DNA of 64,000 bases from Salinispirillum marinum. Lineage in GTDB: Bacteria; Pseudomonadota; Gammaproteobacteria; Pseudomonadales; Natronospirillaceae. Shown one piece after another: positions 44,538 to 54,223 of this stretch (position 1 is the first letter of the stretch; every line of letters starts with the position of its first letter). Made by a program: the position numbers and the translations under genes. The stretch lies in assembly GCF_042651565.1 (NCBI RefSeq), contig NZ_JBHSDF010000004.1. One strand, given 5' to 3'. The notes below the pieces were generated by a model that did not search any database, had not been told where the DNA came from, and saw only the letters and a list, made by a program, of their open reading frames with translations.

Positions 44538-47122
44538 ACGCCGGAAGAATGCTCTGACCAAGGCAAAGGCTTGCTCCAATAATAACCCTGAAAGAGATCA
44601 CAGCCCTGATCCGCCAACGCGGTAAACTGGGCTGCGGTTTCCACCCCTTCCGCGACCACCACCATATTCATGGCTTTGGCCATGGCCAGTATGGCGGTAA
44701 TGATGGCTCGGTCCGTCGCCTGATCCACCATGTGCGCCACGAAAGATTGGTCGATTTTCAATACGTCCAGCGGCAATTGCTGCAAATAAGACAGTGAAGA
44801 ATAGCCTGTCCCAAAGTCATCCATCGCCAGTCGAAAGCCCATGTTGTGCAATACATACAGACGTTCACGCACCAAGGCAAAATTGCCCTGTACCGCCGAT
44901 TCGGTAATTTCCAGCTCAATCCACTGCGGCTCTATGTCGAACAGCTTTAACTGCTCTTCCAGCCAGTTTAGGTAGTCCTGTTCTAAGAACTCACGCGGGC
45001 TGACATTAATGGCAATCGGTACCATCTGCATGCCAGCACGCTTATTATCCGCCTGCAAACGGAAGACTTCTTGCGCCACCCAACGTCCAAGGTGAATGAT
45101 CTGCCCGGTTGACTCGGCTAACGCAACAAAATCACCGGGATTCAAAAACCCCCGTTTGGGATGCTGCCAACGCACCAGTGCCTCATATCCCCTCACCGTG
45201 CCATGCAGATCAACCTTGGGTTGGTAATACACGCGCAACCCGGCGTTCTGTTCGAGCGCTTCGTTCAAATCCTGTTCAATGGCCGTGCGTTCGTTCAACC
45301 GGGCCTGCATTTCAGGTTCAAAGAAATACAGTTGGTTGCGGCCTAGCTCTTTCGATTGGTACATCGCCAGATCAGCTGACGCGAACAGCTCATCCACGGA
45401 CAACCGGTCGCGGGCGAACAGCATTACGCCTATGCTCACCGTGATGCTGTAGGTTTGTCCGGACAGTTCAAAGGGCTCACGCACGGTGTTGAGAATTTTA
45501 TTGCCGAGAATTTCCACCTGGATAGCGGCTTGCTGTTTGTCTTGATTGAGGTTCCGCGCCAACAAAATGAACTCGTCACCGCCCGGTCGTGCCAGGGTGT
45601 CGGACGCTCGTAAATAGTTCTGCAACCGGCTGGCGAACTGTTGTAAGAGTAAATCGCCTTTGGAGTGCCCTAAGGTATCGTTCAGACGTTTGAAGTAGTC
45701 CAAATCCATGAACAAAAGCGCCGAATAGGCACCAGTGCGTTCACCCGCCGCTTGAGCAGCACGAATATGCTCAATGATTAACCGGCGGTTAGCCAGCCCG
45801 GTTAAAGAGTCGAAATACGCCAGCCGATGCGCTTGTTCCTGGGCATTGAGCTGCTCCGTCACATCACTGAAACTGGCGATGTAGTGCGAAATATTGCCAC
45901 TGGGGTCATATACGGCATTAATGACCGCATGTTCAGCGTATATTTCACCCGACTTGCGTTTATTCCAGATATCACCCGACCACGTACCCTGCTCTTTAAT
46001 GCACTGCCACATGGCTCGATAAAATTCGTCATCGTGCCTCCCGGAGCTCAGTATCTTAGGGTTCTGGCCTATTACGTCCGATTCAGCATAACCGGTAATG
46101 TCGGTAAACGCGGGGTTCACCCGAATGATCTTGCGTTGCGCATCGGTAATCATGATGGCCTCGCGAGTATGAAAGGCAATAGCCGACAAATGCTGGTCGG
46201 CCAGTGTATCCAGCAAGGTACGGCGGGCTTGTAACAATCGACGATACGGCTCGGTGACCGCCTCAAAAAAGAAGCTTCGGAACAGAAAACCGTAACCGGT
46301 TACTTTCAGAATATGCCCGGCCAAGTTATACAGGTCGTAAGGGTTACCATAAAGCGTAAAGAAGAACTCACTCAACGACAGTTGCACCACGGCACCCAGT
46401 AACAACGCAGGTTGAAAGCCCTGCAATAGGCGATAGCGCAACACCACCAACAAGGCCGTCAGTAAATGCAGCCCGATCACAGTGTATTCTGCGCCGATTT
46501 TAAACGCGGTAAGCCCGGTGCCGGGAATAAAGGTGCGTGGCACAGACTCCGCAAAAGCCAGAAACCACAGATGCATACCGGTGATATACAGCACAACAAC
46601 AGCGGTAGCCGCATAAAATACACGGCGCATCATCGCGCGCTCACTGACCGGAAGTACAATCAACAACAGGGCAATGGCCAGCACAAAGCGGGCCGCGAGC
46701 CAGAAATTTATCGCTTTTTCAAGTGAATTGGCCGTGAAATAGTCCGGCATGCCGGGGTATGACAGGGTATGCGAAAAATCCAACCAAGCGACCGCGAAAA
46801 ACGCCGCGGCCAAAACCACCATGCGAAAAGTCGGTTCAACCTGCGTATGCGCCCAACCCACCGTAAAGATAATGATTGCAATGGAAATGGCCGCAAACTC
46901 CAGCGCCGTATGCAACGGCAAATAAGCGTTCACAGACACACTGGGTGCCGACATATTCAGGAGCCCAGGCACAAACGTGAACAGACTCAGCACCAACAAA
47001 AACCACAAAACCGATTGCAACAGCCCCGGCTCTCGGGCCGTACGTCCAAAATCAACCAAAGCAGTCTTTACAAACGGCAGGTAAGACAGGGTGATTTCAC
47101 TAGGAAGAACCGGTTTGAACAT
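44528..47122 (-). CDS. MASE3-PAS-GGDEF-EAL c-di-GMP protein
   Basis: This is an 864-residue membrane protein. About seven to eight N-terminal spans (residues about 40-305) match the MASE3 sensor, with the block LDFSHTLSYPGMPDYFT. Then come PAS (about 320-430, ILSSGRHDDEFYRAMWQCI), GGDEF (about 435-605, intact RPGGDEF) and EAL (about 610-860, YEALVRW, ELEITES, MDDFGTGYSSLSYLQ, VVVAEGVET). Both catalytic motifs look intact, so it may make and break c-di-GMP, or GGDEF may regulate EAL. I start at ATG 47122, which follows GAGG; an ATG 12 bp upstream lacks a ribosome site. Confidence 0.93.
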   Translation of the reverse strand: MFKPVLPSEITLSYLPFVKTALVDFGRTAREPGLLQSVLWFLLVLSLFTFVPGLLNMSAPSVSVNAYLPLHTALEFAAISIAIIIFTVGWAHTQVEPTFRMVVLAAAFFAVAWLDFSHTLSYPGMPDYFTANSLEKAINFWLAARFVLAIALLLIVLPVSERAMMRRVFYAATAVVVLYITGMHLWFLAFAESVPRTFIPGTGLTAFKIGAEYTVIGLHLLTALLVVLRYRLLQGFQPALLLGAVVQLSLSEFFFTLYGNPYDLYNLAGHILKVTGYGFLFRSFFFEAVTEPYRRLLQARRTLLDTLADQHLSAIAFHTREAIMITDAQRKIIRVNPAFTDITGYAESDVIGQNPKILSSGRHDDEFYRAMWQCIKEQGTWSGDIWNKRKSGEIYAEHAVINAVYDPSGNISHYIASFSDVTEQLNAQEQAHRLAYFDSLTGLANRRLIIEHIRAAQAAGERTGAYSALLFMDLDYFKRLNDTLGHSKGDLLLQQFASRLQNYLRASDTLARPGGDEFILLARNLNQDKQQAAIQVEILGNKILNTVREPFELSGQTYSITVSIGVMLFARDRLSVDELFASADLAMYQSKELGRNQLYFFEPEMQARLNERTAIEQDLNEALEQNAGLRVYYQPKVDLHGTVRGYEALVRWQHPKRGFLNPGDFVALAESTGQIIHLGRWVAQEVFRLQADNKRAGMQMVPIAINVSPREFLEQDYLNWLEEQLKLFDIEPQWIELEITESAVQGNFALVRERLYVLHNMGFRLAMDDFGTGYSSLSYLQQLPLDVLKIDQSFVAHMVDQATDRAIITAILAMAKAMNMVVVAEGVETAAQFTALADQGCDLFQGYYWSKPLPWSEHSSGVQP

Positions 47123-47436
47123 GAAACGCCTCATAACAGCAGCAAACAGCGCACGCCAGGGCGTATTCTGCCTTTAATATTAGAAAATTGCGAACGATCA
47201 AATTTTTCGTGCTGCGCATTTCCGATAAAACACGATTACACCTCGCAACCGACTGATTTTCCGCTTTATTCACCCCATGAATGGCGAAAATCCAACGTAT
47301 AAATTTCTTGAATGGACGATCAACCTCTAGATTATGTTCCATCGACGGAACGCAATGACCATAGCAAAACCGACGAATACCGAACTGATCAATCACCGAC
47401 GCCAACAAGCGCGGCTTATAAAAAAGGTACTCGACC
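47123..47436. other. Divergent intergenic region upstream of aceA
   Basis: These ~314 bp separate the GGDEF-EAL gene (minus) from aceA (plus). A small inverted repeat TTCCATCGACGGAA lies near 47338-47351. No clear promoter boxes, riboswitch or coding sequence are assigned. Confidence 0.4.
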
Positions 47437-49029
47437 ATGACATACCGTAACGAAATAGATGCTGTTGCCAGCGTATTGAGCAAGAACCCAACGTGGAACG
47501 CCATTAACCCAGCGCATGCCGCGCGTATGCGTGTTCAAAATCGGTTCAACAACGGTTTGGACATTGCCAAGTACACCGCCAAAATCATGCGTGAAGACAT
47601 GGCGGCTTATGACAAAGACACCTCAAAGTACACCCAGTCTTTAGGTTGCTGGCACGGTTTCATCGGCCAACAGAAAATGATTTCCATCAAAAAGCACTTC
47701 AAAACCACCAAGCGCAGTTACCTGTACCTGTCTGGCTGGATGGTTGCGGCTTTACGTTCCGAGTTTGGCCCACTGCCAGACCAGTCCATGCATGAAAAAA
47801 CGTCGGTGCCAGCCTTGATTGAAGAACTCTACACCTTCTTGCGTCAAGCCGATGCATGGGAGCTGAATCACCTGTTCCGTCAGTTGGAAGAAGCCCACGC
47901 CGCTGGTGATCAAGTGAAAGCACGCAGTATTGAGCAACAAATCGACAACCATGAAACGCATGTTGTGCCGATCATCGCGGACATCGACGCCGGATTCGGT
48001 AACGCGGAAGCGACCTATCTGCTGTCGAAGAAAATGATCGAAGCCGGTGCGTGCTGTATTCAGATCGAGAACCAGGTATCGGACGAGAAACAGTGTGGCC
48101 ACCAAGACGGCAAAGTGACTGTGCCACACGCTGACTTTTTGGCGAAGATCAACGCAGTACGTTTGGCTTTCTTGGAACTGGGTGTGGACGACGGCGTGAT
48201 CGTAGCCCGTACCGACTCTTTAGGTGCTGGCCTGACCAAGCAAATCGCGGTAACCAACGAGCCAGGCGACTTGGGCGACCAATACAACAGCTTCATCGAT
48301 GGCGAAGAAATCTCTAGCGCTGCCGACATCAACAACGGCGACGTGGTGATCAAGCAAAACGGCAAGCTGATCAAGCCTAAGCGTTTGGCCTCTGGCCTGT
48401 TCCAGTTCAAAGCCGGTTCAGGTGAAGACCGCGTAGTGATGGACTGCATCGCCAGCCTGCAAAACGGTGCCGACCTGCTGTGGATCGAAACAGAAAAACC
48501 GCACGTTGGCCAGATCGCTGGCATGGTGAACCGCATTAAAGAAGTCGTTCCGGATGCCAAGCTGGTTTACAACAACAGCCCATCGTTCAACTGGACACTG
48601 AACTTCCGCCAGCAGGTGTTTGATGCCATGCAAGCCGAAGGTAAGGACGTGTCTACCTACGAACGTGCCGACCTGATGAACGTGAAATACGACGACACCG
48701 AGTTGGGTAAGACCGCCGACGAGTGGACCGCCAACTTCCAGCGTGATGCCGCGCGTGAAGCGGGTATCTTCCACCACCTGATCACCTTGCCAACGTACCA
48801 CACAGCGGCCTTGTCTACCGACAACTTGGCTAAAGGCTACTTCGGCGACGAAGGTATGCTGGCCTATGTGAAGGGTGTACAACGTGAAGAACTACGCCAA
48901 GGCATCGCTACCGTGAAACACCAAGACATGGCGGGCTCGAACATCGGGGACGACCACAAAGAGTTCTTCGCCGGTGAAGCCGCGCTGAAGGCCGGTGGTA
49001 AGGACAACACGATGAACCAGTTCGGTTGA
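47437..49029 (+). CDS. aceA: Isocitrate lyase (long form)
   Basis: This is a 530-residue cytoplasmic enzyme of the glyoxylate shunt, which splits isocitrate into glyoxylate and succinate and allows growth on acetate or fatty acids. The catalytic-Cys motif is EKQCGHQDGK, with IIADIDAGFGN upstream and NNSPSFNW downstream. The ~530 aa length places it with the Pseudomonas-type long isocitrate lyases rather than the ~434 aa E. coli form. No malate synthase gene is nearby. Codon use looks strongly biased (many GTA, CTG, AAC), as in highly expressed genes. A strong terminator follows. Confidence 0.96.
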   Translation: MTYRNEIDAVASVLSKNPTWNAINPAHAARMRVQNRFNNGLDIAKYTAKIMREDMAAYDKDTSKYTQSLGCWHGFIGQQKMISIKKHFKTTKRSYLYLSGWMVAALRSEFGPLPDQSMHEKTSVPALIEELYTFLRQADAWELNHLFRQLEEAHAAGDQVKARSIEQQIDNHETHVVPIIADIDAGFGNAEATYLLSKKMIEAGACCIQIENQVSDEKQCGHQDGKVTVPHADFLAKINAVRLAFLELGVDDGVIVARTDSLGAGLTKQIAVTNEPGDLGDQYNSFIDGEEISSAADINNGDVVIKQNGKLIKPKRLASGLFQFKAGSGEDRVVMDCIASLQNGADLLWIETEKPHVGQIAGMVNRIKEVVPDAKLVYNNSPSFNWTLNFRQQVFDAMQAEGKDVSTYERADLMNVKYDDTELGKTADEWTANFQRDAAREAGIFHHLITLPTYHTAALSTDNLAKGYFGDEGMLAYVKGVQREELRQGIATVKHQDMAGSNIGDDHKEFFAGEAALKAGGKDNTMNQFG

Positions 49030-49090
49030 TTGACAGAACCGTACAGATTTAGATTTCGCTCCACTCCTTGATGCAAGTGCATCCCCTTAC

Positions 49091-49120
49091 GGCGCCCAAG
49101 TATTTGGGCGCCGTTTTTTT
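49091..49120 (+). terminator. Rho-independent terminator of aceA
   Basis: GGCGCCCAA (49091-49099) and TTGGGCGCC (49104-49112) form a perfect 9-bp stem with a 4-nt loop, followed by G and seven T. Confidence 0.95.
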
Positions 49121-49171
49121 GCGCATTAGTCTGCGTTATACTGCGGCACAACTTCTGCGCTGTTGAAGACG

Positions 49172-49564
49172 ATGACGGACATCCAAATATGCCCCTGCGG
49201 TAGCACCCATACCTATCGACGCTGTTGCCGCCCGTTCCACAAGGGCACCGCCGCACCCACCCCCGAGGCACTTATGCGCTCACGTTACAGTGCCAATGCG
49301 CTGGGTCTGACAAAGTATTTACAAGCCACCTGGCACACCAGCACACGACCAGCAGACCTAACGCTGACGGACAATCCCCAATGGCTGAAGTTGGATGTAC
49401 TTACCGCCACCATGGAAGGCAACGATGGGACAGTGCATTTCAAAGCGCACTTTCAAGAAGGGAACACAACCCACTGCTTAGAAGAACATTCGCGCTTTGT
49501 ACGCGAACACGGTCGCTGGTACTATGTTGATGGCAAGACGTCGACCTATTCAAAGCCTCAATAG
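49172..49564 (+). CDS. YchJ-like SEC-C zinc-binding protein
   Basis: This is a 130-residue cytoplasmic protein of the YchJ/UPF0225 family. The N-terminal CPCGSTHTYRRCC is a SEC-C zinc motif, followed by EALMRSRYSAN and an NTF2-like beta-rich C-terminus ending with HGRWYYVDGK. Function unknown. ATG 49172 is chosen over a TTG three codons upstream; the ribosome site (GAAG) is weak. Confidence 0.88.
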   Translation: MTDIQICPCGSTHTYRRCCRPFHKGTAAPTPEALMRSRYSANALGLTKYLQATWHTSTRPADLTLTDNPQWLKLDVLTATMEGNDGTVHFKAHFQEGNTTHCLEEHSRFVREHGRWYYVDGKTSTYSKPQ

Positions 49565-49666
49565 CCCATGTTTTCCTACGATTCTTACGCTACTGCCATC
49601 TAAACACGTCCATGCTGATGTATGCTTGCTTCTATAATGCCGTTTTGGATCAACAGAGAGACCGCC

Positions 49667-50299
49667 ATGAACAACAATAAACAGGCGCACTACAATCACC
49701 CGTCAACCTCGTTAACACAGTCTACTTGTCGCCTACTTCTTCGGTGGCTTGGTTGGAACATTGCGCCTTTTCCTGATGTGAAAAAAGCGGTCGCCATCGG
49801 TGGCCCGCACACATCGAATTGGGATGGCATCATCGGTTTGATGGGCGCTTCCGCCATCGGCATACCGGCCACCATCATGATCAAAGACTCGTTGTTTTTC
49901 TGGCCGATGGGTGCATTATTGCGTCGATTTGGCGCCATCCCCATCAACCGGGGTCAAGCCGGCAGCGTGGTCGAACAGGCGGTTGAACAGTTTCGTCAGC
50001 GCGACAAACTGGTCTTGGTAGTAACCCCGGAAGGCACGCGCAGTAATGCCGCCGCTTGGAAAACCGGCTTTTATCGCATCGCCAAAGAGGCCAAGGTACC
50101 CGTTGTGGTGGCCACCGCCGATTACGTGAAAAAAGAAGTGACCTATCCTGCGGTGTTTATGCCAACCGACAATCAAGAAGCAGACTTTGCGCAGTTTCAC
50201 ACCTGGTTTGCCAGCGTAACGCCGCGACATCCCGAGCGACTGTCTGCTCCGGTTAAAGAGCGCTACCTAGCCCGAATCAACCAAAAAACACCTGATTGA
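49667..50299 (+). CDS. 1-acyl-glycerol-3-phosphate acyltransferase-like (PlsC family)
   Basis: This is a 210-residue acyltransferase. The HX4D motif is GGPHTSNWDG, with IKDSLFFWPMG, IPINRG and TPEGTRS for acceptor and acyl-donor binding. It is shorter than typical PlsC and lacks a clear membrane span, resembling the small lysophospholipid acyltransferases. GAGAG precedes ATG 49667. The last 23 bp overlap the convergent AEC transporter gene. Confidence 0.85.
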   Translation: MNNNKQAHYNHPSTSLTQSTCRLLLRWLGWNIAPFPDVKKAVAIGGPHTSNWDGIIGLMGASAIGIPATIMIKDSLFFWPMGALLRRFGAIPINRGQAGSVVEQAVEQFRQRDKLVLVVTPEGTRSNAAAWKTGFYRIAKEAKVPVVVATADYVKKEVTYPAVFMPTDNQEADFAQFHTWFASVTPRHPERLSAPVKERYLARINQKTPD

Positions 50300-51203
50300 A
50301 ATACAACACCACGGGCAGAACCACCATCGCCAACAAGGTTTGCGCGGTGATAATTGCAGCCATCAGCGGCGCGTCGCCTCCCAGTTGGCGCGCCAAAATA
50401 TAAGCCGATGTTGCCGTAGGCATGGCCGCAAACAGCAACAAGACACTTTGTTCCTGAAAACTCAAACCCAACAATAAACTGAACCCAATGGCCACCGCAG
50501 GCATGGCTAAAAACTTCAACAGACTGGCGTAAACCAACGGCATTTTACCCGCCCGCAAGGCGTCCAAATTCAACGCTACCCCGACTGCCAACAGGCCTAA
50601 CGGTAACGCCGAGCGAGCCAAAATTTCAGCGGTGAGGCGACTCCAGCCTGGCAGGCCAATACCTGTCACATTCAACGTAATACCGATCACACACCCAAGA
50701 ATCAGCGGATTCTTTCCAATCGCCTTGATGGTAGAGCCAATGCTCGCACGCTCATCACCGGCAAAAAACGCAAACACTGCAACACACAACACATTCAACA
50801 GCGGAATCATCAACGCCATGATCACCGCCGCCAACGCCAAACCCGAGCTACCAAACAGTTCGGACGCCACCGCCAATACAATGAACGAGTTAAAACGCAT
50901 GCCGCCTTGGAAGACCGACGTAAACTGGGCACCGTTCTTACTGACCACCGGCTTTAATGCCAAGGTAACCAGGGTCATTACCGCCAGCATACCCACCACC
51001 GCCAACAGCACGCGCGTAACCGACAAGCCAGAAAAATCTGCGGTAGCCAACTCGCTCACCAACATCGCCGGGAACAACACGAAGTAGACCAAACGCTCCA
51101 ACTGCGGCCAGAAGTCAAAGGTGGGAAACGCCAAACGACGCAGCGCAACGCCAAGCAGAATAACCAAAAACACCGGACCTAACGCATTAATCAGCGGCCA
51201 CAT
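50277..51203 (-). CDS. AEC-family (auxin-efflux-carrier-like) transporter
   Basis: This is a 308-residue membrane protein with about ten spans in the two-bundle AEC layout, containing LVYFVLFPAMLVSEL and, in the second half, AMPTATSAYILARQLGGDA. Bacterial members move malate, malonate or amino-acid-like anions; the substrate here is unknown. ATG 51203 follows AAGGG; the ATG at 51224 is less well placed. Confidence 0.88.
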   Translation of the reverse strand: MWPLINALGPVFLVILLGVALRRLAFPTFDFWPQLERLVYFVLFPAMLVSELATADFSGLSVTRVLLAVVGMLAVMTLVTLALKPVVSKNGAQFTSVFQGGMRFNSFIVLAVASELFGSSGLALAAVIMALMIPLLNVLCVAVFAFFAGDERASIGSTIKAIGKNPLILGCVIGITLNVTGIGLPGWSRLTAEILARSALPLGLLAVGVALNLDALRAGKMPLVYASLLKFLAMPAVAIGFSLLLGLSFQEQSVLLLFAAMPTATSAYILARQLGGDAPLMAAIITAQTLLAMVVLPVVLYFNQVFFG

Positions 51204-51348
51204 AAGGACAGCCCTTACCATCATAAGAGGCTAATGATAGTAACTCACAGCCCATAGCCTCGGAAGAACATCCTTCATGTAAATTGCTACATCCTCCGCA
51301 CCTTGATACCATAAACACATAACGTTGGCGTATCGCTGGAGTATTTTG

Positions 51349-52299
51349 ATGATCATCTTTCATTGGCTCGGCAGACACGCTACTTGGGTTATGCCTATGG
51401 GCTTGGTCATCGGGATTTTGTTTCCTGCACTTGCTGCTGTTGCCCAAAGCTTGCTTTTACCCGCCGTTGTCTTTCCTCTTATGCTGTCTATTGCTCGGGT
51501 AGCATGGCAAGGTCAATTGGCTGCACTGAAACGTTGGCAACTCTTGTTTTGGGTCAGTGTTTGGATGTTGATTACCGCTCCGATACTGGTTTGGCTAGTG
51601 GGACGCGCAGCCAACTTACCAGAGCACTTATTGCATGGCGCTGTCTTAGCCGCCGCCGCGCCCCCTGTCACTGCCTGTGGCGCATTGGCGTTGCTTATGA
51701 AATTGGATGCTCGGATCACCTTAATCACCACTCTCGTCACACTGCTTCTGTGCCCCTTAACCATCCCTCCTATTGCCTTATATTTATTGAACATCAATAT
51801 CGACCTATCCTTCATTGACTTAATGCAGCGCCTTGGCATCGTCGTCGCGATAGCTCTTGCAGGCGCGACCGTGCTAAAGAAAGCATTAGGGCAAGCTCGC
51901 ATTGATCGCAATGCCAGCATAATTGATGGGCTTTCGGTGATTTTTATCTCGATATTCATCATTGGCATGATGGACGGCATTCTTGCTTGGTCTATGCAAC
52001 AACCGTTGATTGCGCTCAGTGTGCTGTTGGTAAGTACTCTCACCATTTTTGGTTTGAACGCACTTAGCAGTTTGTTGTTTTTTCGAGAAGAGCCCGCCAC
52101 TGCCCTAGCGATTGGTTTGGTATCCGGCCAAGCCAATTTAGGCTTACTCTATCTCACCCTGGCTGATCAGGTATCCATTAACGTACTGGCATTTTTTGCC
52201 TTAGGCCAAATTCCACTCTATGTGTTGCCCATGATAGAACGGCCTATAGCTCGATACTGGTTGGAAAGAACCGTCCAGCCCATCAGTAAGTTGCCCTAA
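51349..52299 (+). CDS. BASS-like (bile acid:Na+ symporter superfamily) membrane protein
   Basis: This is a 316-residue protein with about nine to ten membrane spans. The arrangement MGLVIGILFPAL, HGAVLAAAAPPVTACGALAL and the crossover segment ALAIGLVSGQANLGLLYLTL resembles the BASS/SBF fold, though distant from characterised members. GGAG precedes ATG 51349. It ends about 90 bp before the tRNA pair. Substrate unknown. Confidence 0.65.
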   Translation: MIIFHWLGRHATWVMPMGLVIGILFPALAAVAQSLLLPAVVFPLMLSIARVAWQGQLAALKRWQLLFWVSVWMLITAPILVWLVGRAANLPEHLLHGAVLAAAAPPVTACGALALLMKLDARITLITTLVTLLLCPLTIPPIALYLLNINIDLSFIDLMQRLGIVVAIALAGATVLKKALGQARIDRNASIIDGLSVIFISIFIIGMMDGILAWSMQQPLIALSVLLVSTLTIFGLNALSSLLFFREEPATALAIGLVSGQANLGLLYLTLADQVSINVLAFFALGQIPLYVLPMIERPIARYWLERTVQPISKLP

Positions 52300-52324
52300 T
52301 TCGTTGATTTTTAATAAAAAGGTG

Positions 52325-52352
52325 TTGCATTCAAAAAAAGGATTGGTAATAT
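52325..52352 (+). promoter_or_regulatory. Sigma70 promoter of the tRNA-Glu/tRNA-Gly unit
   Basis: TTGCAT (52325-52330) and TAATAT (52347-52352) are spaced by 16 bp, with a GC-rich discriminator (ACGCGCC) typical of stable-RNA promoters, 38 bp before the mature tRNA-Glu. Confidence 0.8.
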
Positions 52353-52390
52353 ACGCGCCACTCCAAACGGAGTTACACACGAAGGTTTGC

Positions 52391-52466
52391 GTCCCCTTCG
52401 TCTAGTGGCCTAGGACACCGCCCTTTCACGGCGGTAACAGGGGTTCGAGTCCCCTAGGGGACGCCA
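52391..52466 (+). tRNA. tRNA-Glu (TTC)
   Basis: This is a 76-nt cloverleaf: acceptor GTCCCCT / AGGGGAC, anticodon stem CCGCC/GGCGG around CTTTCAC with anticodon TTC, T-loop GTTCGAGTC, and CCA encoded at 52464-52466. It is two bases before the next tRNA and shares one transcript with it. Confidence 0.98.
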
Positions 52467-52468
52467 TT

Positions 52469-52544
<76 letters not shown>

Positions 52545-52551
52545 AATTATG

Positions 52552-52578
52552 AAAAGCAGCCTCAGGGCTGCTTTTTTT
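52552..52578 (+). terminator. Terminator of the tRNA unit
   Basis: AGCAGCC and GGCTGCT pair around TCAG and are followed by seven T, 8 bp after the tRNA-Gly CCA end. A near-identical copy is at 52745-52773. Confidence 0.93.
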
Positions 52579-52744
52579 ATGTCCATGGATGGACGGTATG
52601 CTGGCAACGCAGGAGCAGTTGCCAGTAGTTTGCGGTCAACGAGCCTACGTCTCGATGTATGGGTTCCATCCATGGAACCCACCCTACGGGGGCCTAGTGG
52701 CCATGTTAATTCGCTCCCGGCGAATTGATCCCGCTCCAAATTTA

Positions 52745-52773
52745 AAGAAGCAGCCTCAGGGCTGCTTCTTTTT
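52745..52773 (+). terminator. Second copy of the tRNA terminator
   Basis: AAGAAGCAGCC-TCAG-GGCTGCTTCTT followed by TTTG. The stem is three pairs longer than the first copy. Confidence 0.85.
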
Positions 52774-52929
52774 GTTTGCGATCAACAAGATTCAACCCAG
52801 CATGTATAACGGCCCTCGCACATCAAACCCTGATCTATGTCATATCCGCCTGTCTAGGATGGGTCTACCATGAGCGCATTAGCTTTAATTTAATTGCTAA
52901 CTTAATCCTGTAGAAAAAAGGAAGACACC

Positions 52930-53184
52930 ATGGCTGTTGAACACCACACCCTCGGAAATGACCTGCCCGAATTCAAAGATGAAATACACGCTTTAAAACT
53001 GAACAATGCCCACTTCCGAAAGCTTTTTGATGAATACCATGAACTGACGCGGCAGATTGAAAACATGGAAAACGAAGTCACCCCGGTAAAAACGGTAGAG
53101 GAAGAAGACGCCAAACAGCGCCGCGTTCACCTAAAAGACGAGCTGTACCACATGCTGCAAAAAGCGGCCGCTGAAGCTCTTTAG
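52930..53184 (+). CDS. DUF465 (YdcH-like) small helical protein
   Basis: This is an 84-residue, highly charged, coiled-coil protein. NAHFRKLFDEYHELTRQIENME is the DUF465 core, in a 20-60 region with KDELYHML at the end. Function unknown; members are widespread small cytoplasmic proteins. AAGGAAG precedes the ATG. Confidence 0.88.
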   Translation: MAVEHHTLGNDLPEFKDEIHALKLNNAHFRKLFDEYHELTRQIENMENEVTPVKTVEEEDAKQRRVHLKDELYHMLQKAAAEAL

Positions 53185-53366
53185 ATGCTCCTCCAGCCGC
53201 ATTTGAAACAAAAAGCAGCCTGAGACATGCCTTCAATCTTTCTGAGTCCGAGATACTGGCCGTCTTGCGCCCGGATGCTCTAGGCCCCGCCACCCAAGGC
53301 GGCCATTACACCCTGATTTGGGATGGCGAACGTATTGCACACCGCTACGAATACCGCGAGGTGTGA
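53175..53366 (+). pseudogene. Open frame without a start codon, probable gene remnant
   Basis: The frame is open for 63 codons after TGA 53172-53174 and reads smoothly from about 53200 as RHAFNLSESEILAVLRPD then GGHYTLIWDGERIAHRYEYR before TGA 53364-53366. The amino-acid pattern looks like the C-terminal end of a real protein, but there is no ATG, GTG or TTG with a ribosome site. It may be the tail of a deleted gene. I do not recognise the family. Confidence 0.35.
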
Positions 53367-53404
53367 CCTAAGAATGCGCTGAATTATTAGTCAATAAAAT
53401 GAAT

Positions 53405-53432
53405 TTGTGCAGCGAATAAAATACATTATGAT
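53405..53432 (+). promoter_or_regulatory. Sigma70 promoter candidate for the HAD phosphatase gene
   Basis: TTGTGC (53405-53410) and TATGAT (53427-53432) are spaced by 16 bp in an AT-rich stretch, 38 bp before the start codon. Confidence 0.55.
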
Positions 53433-53470
53433 TTTTAGCTTAATGACCCCAATTCAAGGAAACCCGCAAC

Positions 53471-54133
53471 ATGCCACTTCGAGCAATACTCTTTGACCAC
53501 GATGGAACATTGGTCAATTCCGAACCAATTCATTTTGATTTGTGGGTGACAGTATTATCACGGTATGGAATCTCACTTACTGAGCAGCAATATAAAGAGC
53601 ACTATGCAGGCGTGCCAACTAATGCTAACGCGATTGATGTTGTACGTCGGTTTCAGATCGATGTTACGCCCGAAGCAATCGCTGAAGAAAAGAATGCAGC
53701 TACTAGAGAGTTTTTGCGTGGAAATTCCTTTCCACTGATGAATGGCGCACTTGATGCCATCATGGATTTTCGCGAACGCGGACTAACACTCGGCATCGTT
53801 ACTGGCGCAGGCTTCGAAGGGGTTGATGCAACTCTCAGGGCGAATGATCTCGGTAGCGTCTTTTCTGCTGTTGTTTCAGGAGATGATGTTAGTTTGAGTA
53901 AGCCCGCTCCTGACTGTTACCTCCTCGCCATGAAAAAGCTTGGTGTGCAAGCATCAGAATGTGTAGCTATTGAAGACACGCAACATGGCTTAAAAGCGGC
54001 ACATGCTGCTGGCATCCGTTGTTTGGCAGTACCAACCCCAATGTCAATGCATCACGACTTCGGAGATGCCCTAGCTGTACTTGATGGCATGCCGAATGTT
54101 ATTGAATATGTTAGACATTCACTGCTGAGATAG
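53471..54133 (+). CDS. HAD phosphatase, beta-phosphoglucomutase-like
   Basis: This is a 220-residue HAD hydrolase. Motif I is FDHDGTLVNSEP (nucleophile Asp9, acid/base Asp11), motif II is GIVTGAG, and motif III/IV is SKPAPDCYLLAMKKLG then IEDTQHGLKAAHAAG. The small helical C1 cap places it with sugar-phosphate phosphatases or mutases such as YniC or PgmB. AAGGAAA precedes the ATG. The gene is more AT-rich than its neighbours, consistent with acquisition, and it has its own promoter. Confidence 0.88.
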   Translation: MPLRAILFDHDGTLVNSEPIHFDLWVTVLSRYGISLTEQQYKEHYAGVPTNANAIDVVRRFQIDVTPEAIAEEKNAATREFLRGNSFPLMNGALDAIMDFRERGLTLGIVTGAGFEGVDATLRANDLGSVFSAVVSGDDVSLSKPAPDCYLLAMKKLGVQASECVAIEDTQHGLKAAHAAGIRCLAVPTPMSMHHDFGDALAVLDGMPNVIEYVRHSLLR

Positions 54134-54194
54134 TGTTTTGATCCGCAAATTATCCCATAACACCTGCGGAACCCGGCCGCCGTAATGTTTGTTC

Positions 54195-54223
54195 TTGTGA
54201 TACCCCACCTCAATACTTAGAAT
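54195..54223 (+). promoter_or_regulatory. Sigma70 promoter for the FMN riboswitch and ribH
   Basis: TTGTGA (54195-54200) and TAGAAT (54218-54223) have the ideal 17-bp spacing. Transcription would begin about 54230, just before the riboswitch. Confidence 0.75.
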
